A DNA stretch of 21,875 bases from Candidatus Parcubacteria bacterium (GTDB taxonomy: Bacteria > Patescibacteriota > Saccharimonadia > Saccharimonadales > Saccharimonadaceae): positions 1 to 21,875 of the forward strand of contig JAEWBQ010000023.1 of the NCBI GenBank assembly GCA_023391075.1. The letters are read 5' to 3'. The notes under the pieces are model-generated. The model saw only the letters and a list, made by a program, of their open reading frames with translations, did no database searches and was not told the DNA's origin. The first letter of the stretch is position 1, and each line of letters starts with the position of its first letter. The position numbers and the translations under genes were made by a program. Positions 20,322 through 21,875 of this stretch are shown here, piece by piece.

Positions 20322-21875
20322 ATGATGACCCTGATTGGTCTCATCGGGCTCGCAGTCACTCTGGTGCTGTGGGCTCGTACTCGCCGGCCGGCATGGATCT
20401 TTGTGCTGGCCATCTGCGCAGTCGTCGCCGCCAGCGACGTACTGCACCTCCTGCTCGTCACCACCCTTGTGCTGATCGGCGGCATCATCGTCCTTGCGGC
20501 GATCCTGCTGTTTGTGGCACGAGGCGTCATCCGTGCCGCACTCGTCGCCCCCCTCGCGGTGGCGGTGATTGCGGCCGGGGCGCTCTTTCAGGGAGTGATG
20601 AGCTCCCCCGCCGCGCTGGCCGACAACTCCGGAGCGCCCAACGCCGACACGATCAAGGCCCTCACTGTCACGACAGCAAGTTACACTTGCCAGAAGGACA
20701 GCAACGGCCTGGTCGCGTTCGACATCGGTGCACTGAAGCCAGTTGGCGACAGTGGTCGCAAGTGGTCCGATGCGGTCTCGACTCCCTTCAAGGAGACGGC
20801 GCCTGCAAAGATCAATGACGAACTGGCTCAGGCCATTTGCCACGACCCGCTGATGGGCTCGATGGTGGCGAACTACTTCGCCAACCTCAAGCTCGGCGAC
20901 TTCGAGGTCGCGTCGGTCAACCCCTGGCTCAACGAGTTCAAGGGAGACGCAGCCAAGGTGATCAACGTCAAGGCAGCCAGCTACATCGGCCTCCTGAACG
21001 TACAGAATCCCTCTGCCGATCAGGTGACCAAGGCGGCGGCTCGCAACAACGACTACCAGCAGCTGGCCGCCAAGGCGGTCACGCTGCTCACGAAGTACGC
21101 GGGTGGCGATGTCAACGCAGACATGTCGGAGACGAACTACCACCTCATGGGTGGTGGCCTCGCCGCCGACAATCTGCCTGCCGTCGGGCTCAACGACAAG
21201 CAGGAGAACCTCCCGGCACTCCAGCTGGTCCTGACACAGAAGGGACAGGACGTCTGCCTCGACAAGATCGGCTTCAACACCGGCGACAAGCGCCTTGAGT
21301 CCTTCAAGTGCGCACCCACGCCCAAGTGTGCAGCCGGTACTGACAAGGCCGGACAGATGATCCCCGAGGGTCAGACCGCAGAATGGTGCACCACCCCGAA
21401 GCCTGCGCCCAAGCAGACGGCACCGTCGACTTCGACGACTCCGTCCAGCCCCACGACGCCGGCACCGAGTTGTGCCAACTGCGGCCCGACCCACACCACG
21501 CCGTGCACAACGTGCACATGTCTGGGCAACTGCGTCCAGAAGTGCACGACCTGCGAATGCTCGAATACCTGCGCCAAGTGCACGACCTGCACTTGCCTGG
21601 GAACGTGCCCGCAGCCGTGCATCATTGAATGCCTGACCCACAAGGGCGGTTATACCTACAACCAGGGGGTATCACCCCTGCAGTCGGGGCCGCTGACCAA
21701 CGGAAAGCTGTCGCAACAGCAGCAGCAATCCGGCGCCGTCAGCGGGAACACCACTGACAACAAGGCACCCGCGGGCGCTACGTCCGGAAGCACCACCACG
21801 GACATCAGTTCGGGAACCACGACTGCCGTCGGCGCGAAACCCGCCCCGACGCCAGCCCCCGGCTCCTCTCCCGCC
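20322..21875 (+). CDS. Membrane-anchored, cysteine-rich exported protein (cut by window edge)
   Basis: An open frame of exactly 518 codons from ATG 20322 to the last base, with AAAGGAAC as ribosome site. Residues 2-18, 24-40, 43-66 and 70-92 are hydrophobic; the last ends in AALA-DN, a possible signal peptidase site near 100. Residues 101-355 look like a soluble outer domain with six scattered cysteines. A Pro/Thr/Ser linker (360-383) leads to a module with 16 cysteines in 54 residues (384-437), including three CTTCxC units. Then follow a Q-run (465-469) and a Ser/Thr/Gly/Pro-rich tail. I do not recognise the family. A host-contact, adhesin or secretion-related role is possible for an epibiont but unproven. 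Lysine is AAG 27 times and AAA once. Confidence 0.85.
   Translation, partial: MMTLIGLIGLAVTLVLWARTRRPAWIFVLAICAVVAASDVLHLLLVTTLVLIGGIIVLAAILLFVARGVIRAALVAPLAVAVIAAGALFQGVMSSPAALADNSGAPNADTIKALTVTTASYTCQKDSNGLVAFDIGALKPVGDSGRKWSDAVSTPFKETAPAKINDELAQAICHDPLMGSMVANYFANLKLGDFEVASVNPWLNEFKGDAAKVINVKAASYIGLLNVQNPSADQVTKAAARNNDYQQLAAKAVTLLTKYAGGDVNADMSETNYHLMGGGLAADNLPAVGLNDKQENLPALQLVLTQKGQDVCLDKIGFNTGDKRLESFKCAPTPKCAAGTDKAGQMIPEGQTAEWCTTPKPAPKQTAPSTSTTPSSPTTPAPSCANCGPTHTTPCTTCTCLGNCVQKCTTCECSNTCAKCTTCTCLGTCPQPCIIECLTHKGGYTYNQGVSPLQSGPLTNGKLSQQQQQSGAVSGNTTDNKAPAGATSGSTTTDISSGTTTAVGAKPAPTPAPGSSPA
21471..21632 (+). repeat. Tandem CTTCxC cysteine repeats
   Basis: Within the large exported protein, CTTCTCLGNC (395-404), CTTCECSNTC (408-417) and CTTCTCLGTC (420-429) repeat with a 12-13 residue period, flanked by CANC and CPQPCIIEC. 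At DNA level AAGTGCACGACCTGC occurs twice exactly (21540-21554 and 21576-21590), 36 bases apart, so the module grew by internal duplication. Confidence 0.85.

Noticed and set aside
20292..21641. A 449-codon open frame on the minus strand
   Set aside because: It lies opposite the plus-strand exported protein, has Arg/Val/Gly-rich composition without domains, and is explained by the extreme third-base GC bias of the plus-strand gene. The plus frame has ribosome site, membrane helices and cysteine repeats.
1..21875. CRISPR array, insertion sequence, integrase or recoded UGA
   Set aside because: No regularly spaced repeats, no transposase or recombinase motifs were seen, and TGA ends the desulfurase and YdcF-like genes exactly at their ATGA overlaps.

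Overview
The window looks like a chromosome segment from a Patescibacteria/CPR bacterium, most probably a Saccharibacteria (TM7) relative. The support is a compact, mostly one-directional gene set with overlapping genes, a lower-glycolysis cluster (tpiA, pgk, pyk), a strongly shortened alanyl-tRNA synthetase, a G5-domain cell-wall hydrolase of actinobacterial style, and UGA used as a normal stop. The stop usage argues against the UGA-recoding CPR lineages. The lineage call is inference from gene content; no 16S rRNA gene is present.

Bases 1-18763 form a core block read entirely on the minus strand. In transcription order it runs: GH5-type glycosidase, pyk, pgk, tpiA, a tail-anchored unknown, a PcrA/UvrD helicase, a DUF348/G5/transglycosylase exoprotein, rsmA, a YfiH-type protein, metG, a TatD nuclease, two small unknowns, a cysteine desulfurase, a YdcF-like membrane protein, mnmA, alaS and the start of an FtsA-like gene cut by the window edge. 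The cysteine desulfurase and MnmA are the two ends of a sulfur relay to the tRNA wobble base, next to alaS and not far from metG. Seven genes carry a -10-like hexamer, usually with a TGn extension, only 6-10 bases before the start codon and no clear Shine-Dalgarno site. This points to leaderless or nearly leaderless mRNAs at operon heads. Genes inside operons instead overlap by ATGA or TAATG or carry Shine-Dalgarno sites.

At 18976-19050 a plus-strand tRNA-Glu(UUC) with an encoded CCA is followed at once by a perfect 18-bp terminator hairpin. Beyond it the character changes: AT-rich intergenic DNA full of inverted repeats, and genes with extreme codon bias (27 AAG to 1 AAA for lysine in the last gene). 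This looks like an accessory island starting at the tRNA, although no attachment repeat can be seen inside the window.

The accessory part holds a minus-strand 64-residue gene with its own promoter and terminator, and a divergent plus-strand operon. The plus promoter (TTGACA, 17 bp, extended -10) is followed by about 260 bases of leader. The first 190 bases fold by eye into a multibranched RNA closed by an 11-bp stem and containing further perfect stems; then come three competing G/C hairpins that reach the ribosome site. The operon encodes a 109-residue acidic unknown and a large membrane-anchored exported protein with 16 cysteines in 54 residues, running off the right edge. This RNA-plus-cysteine-rich-protein unit is the best candidate here for something undescribed.
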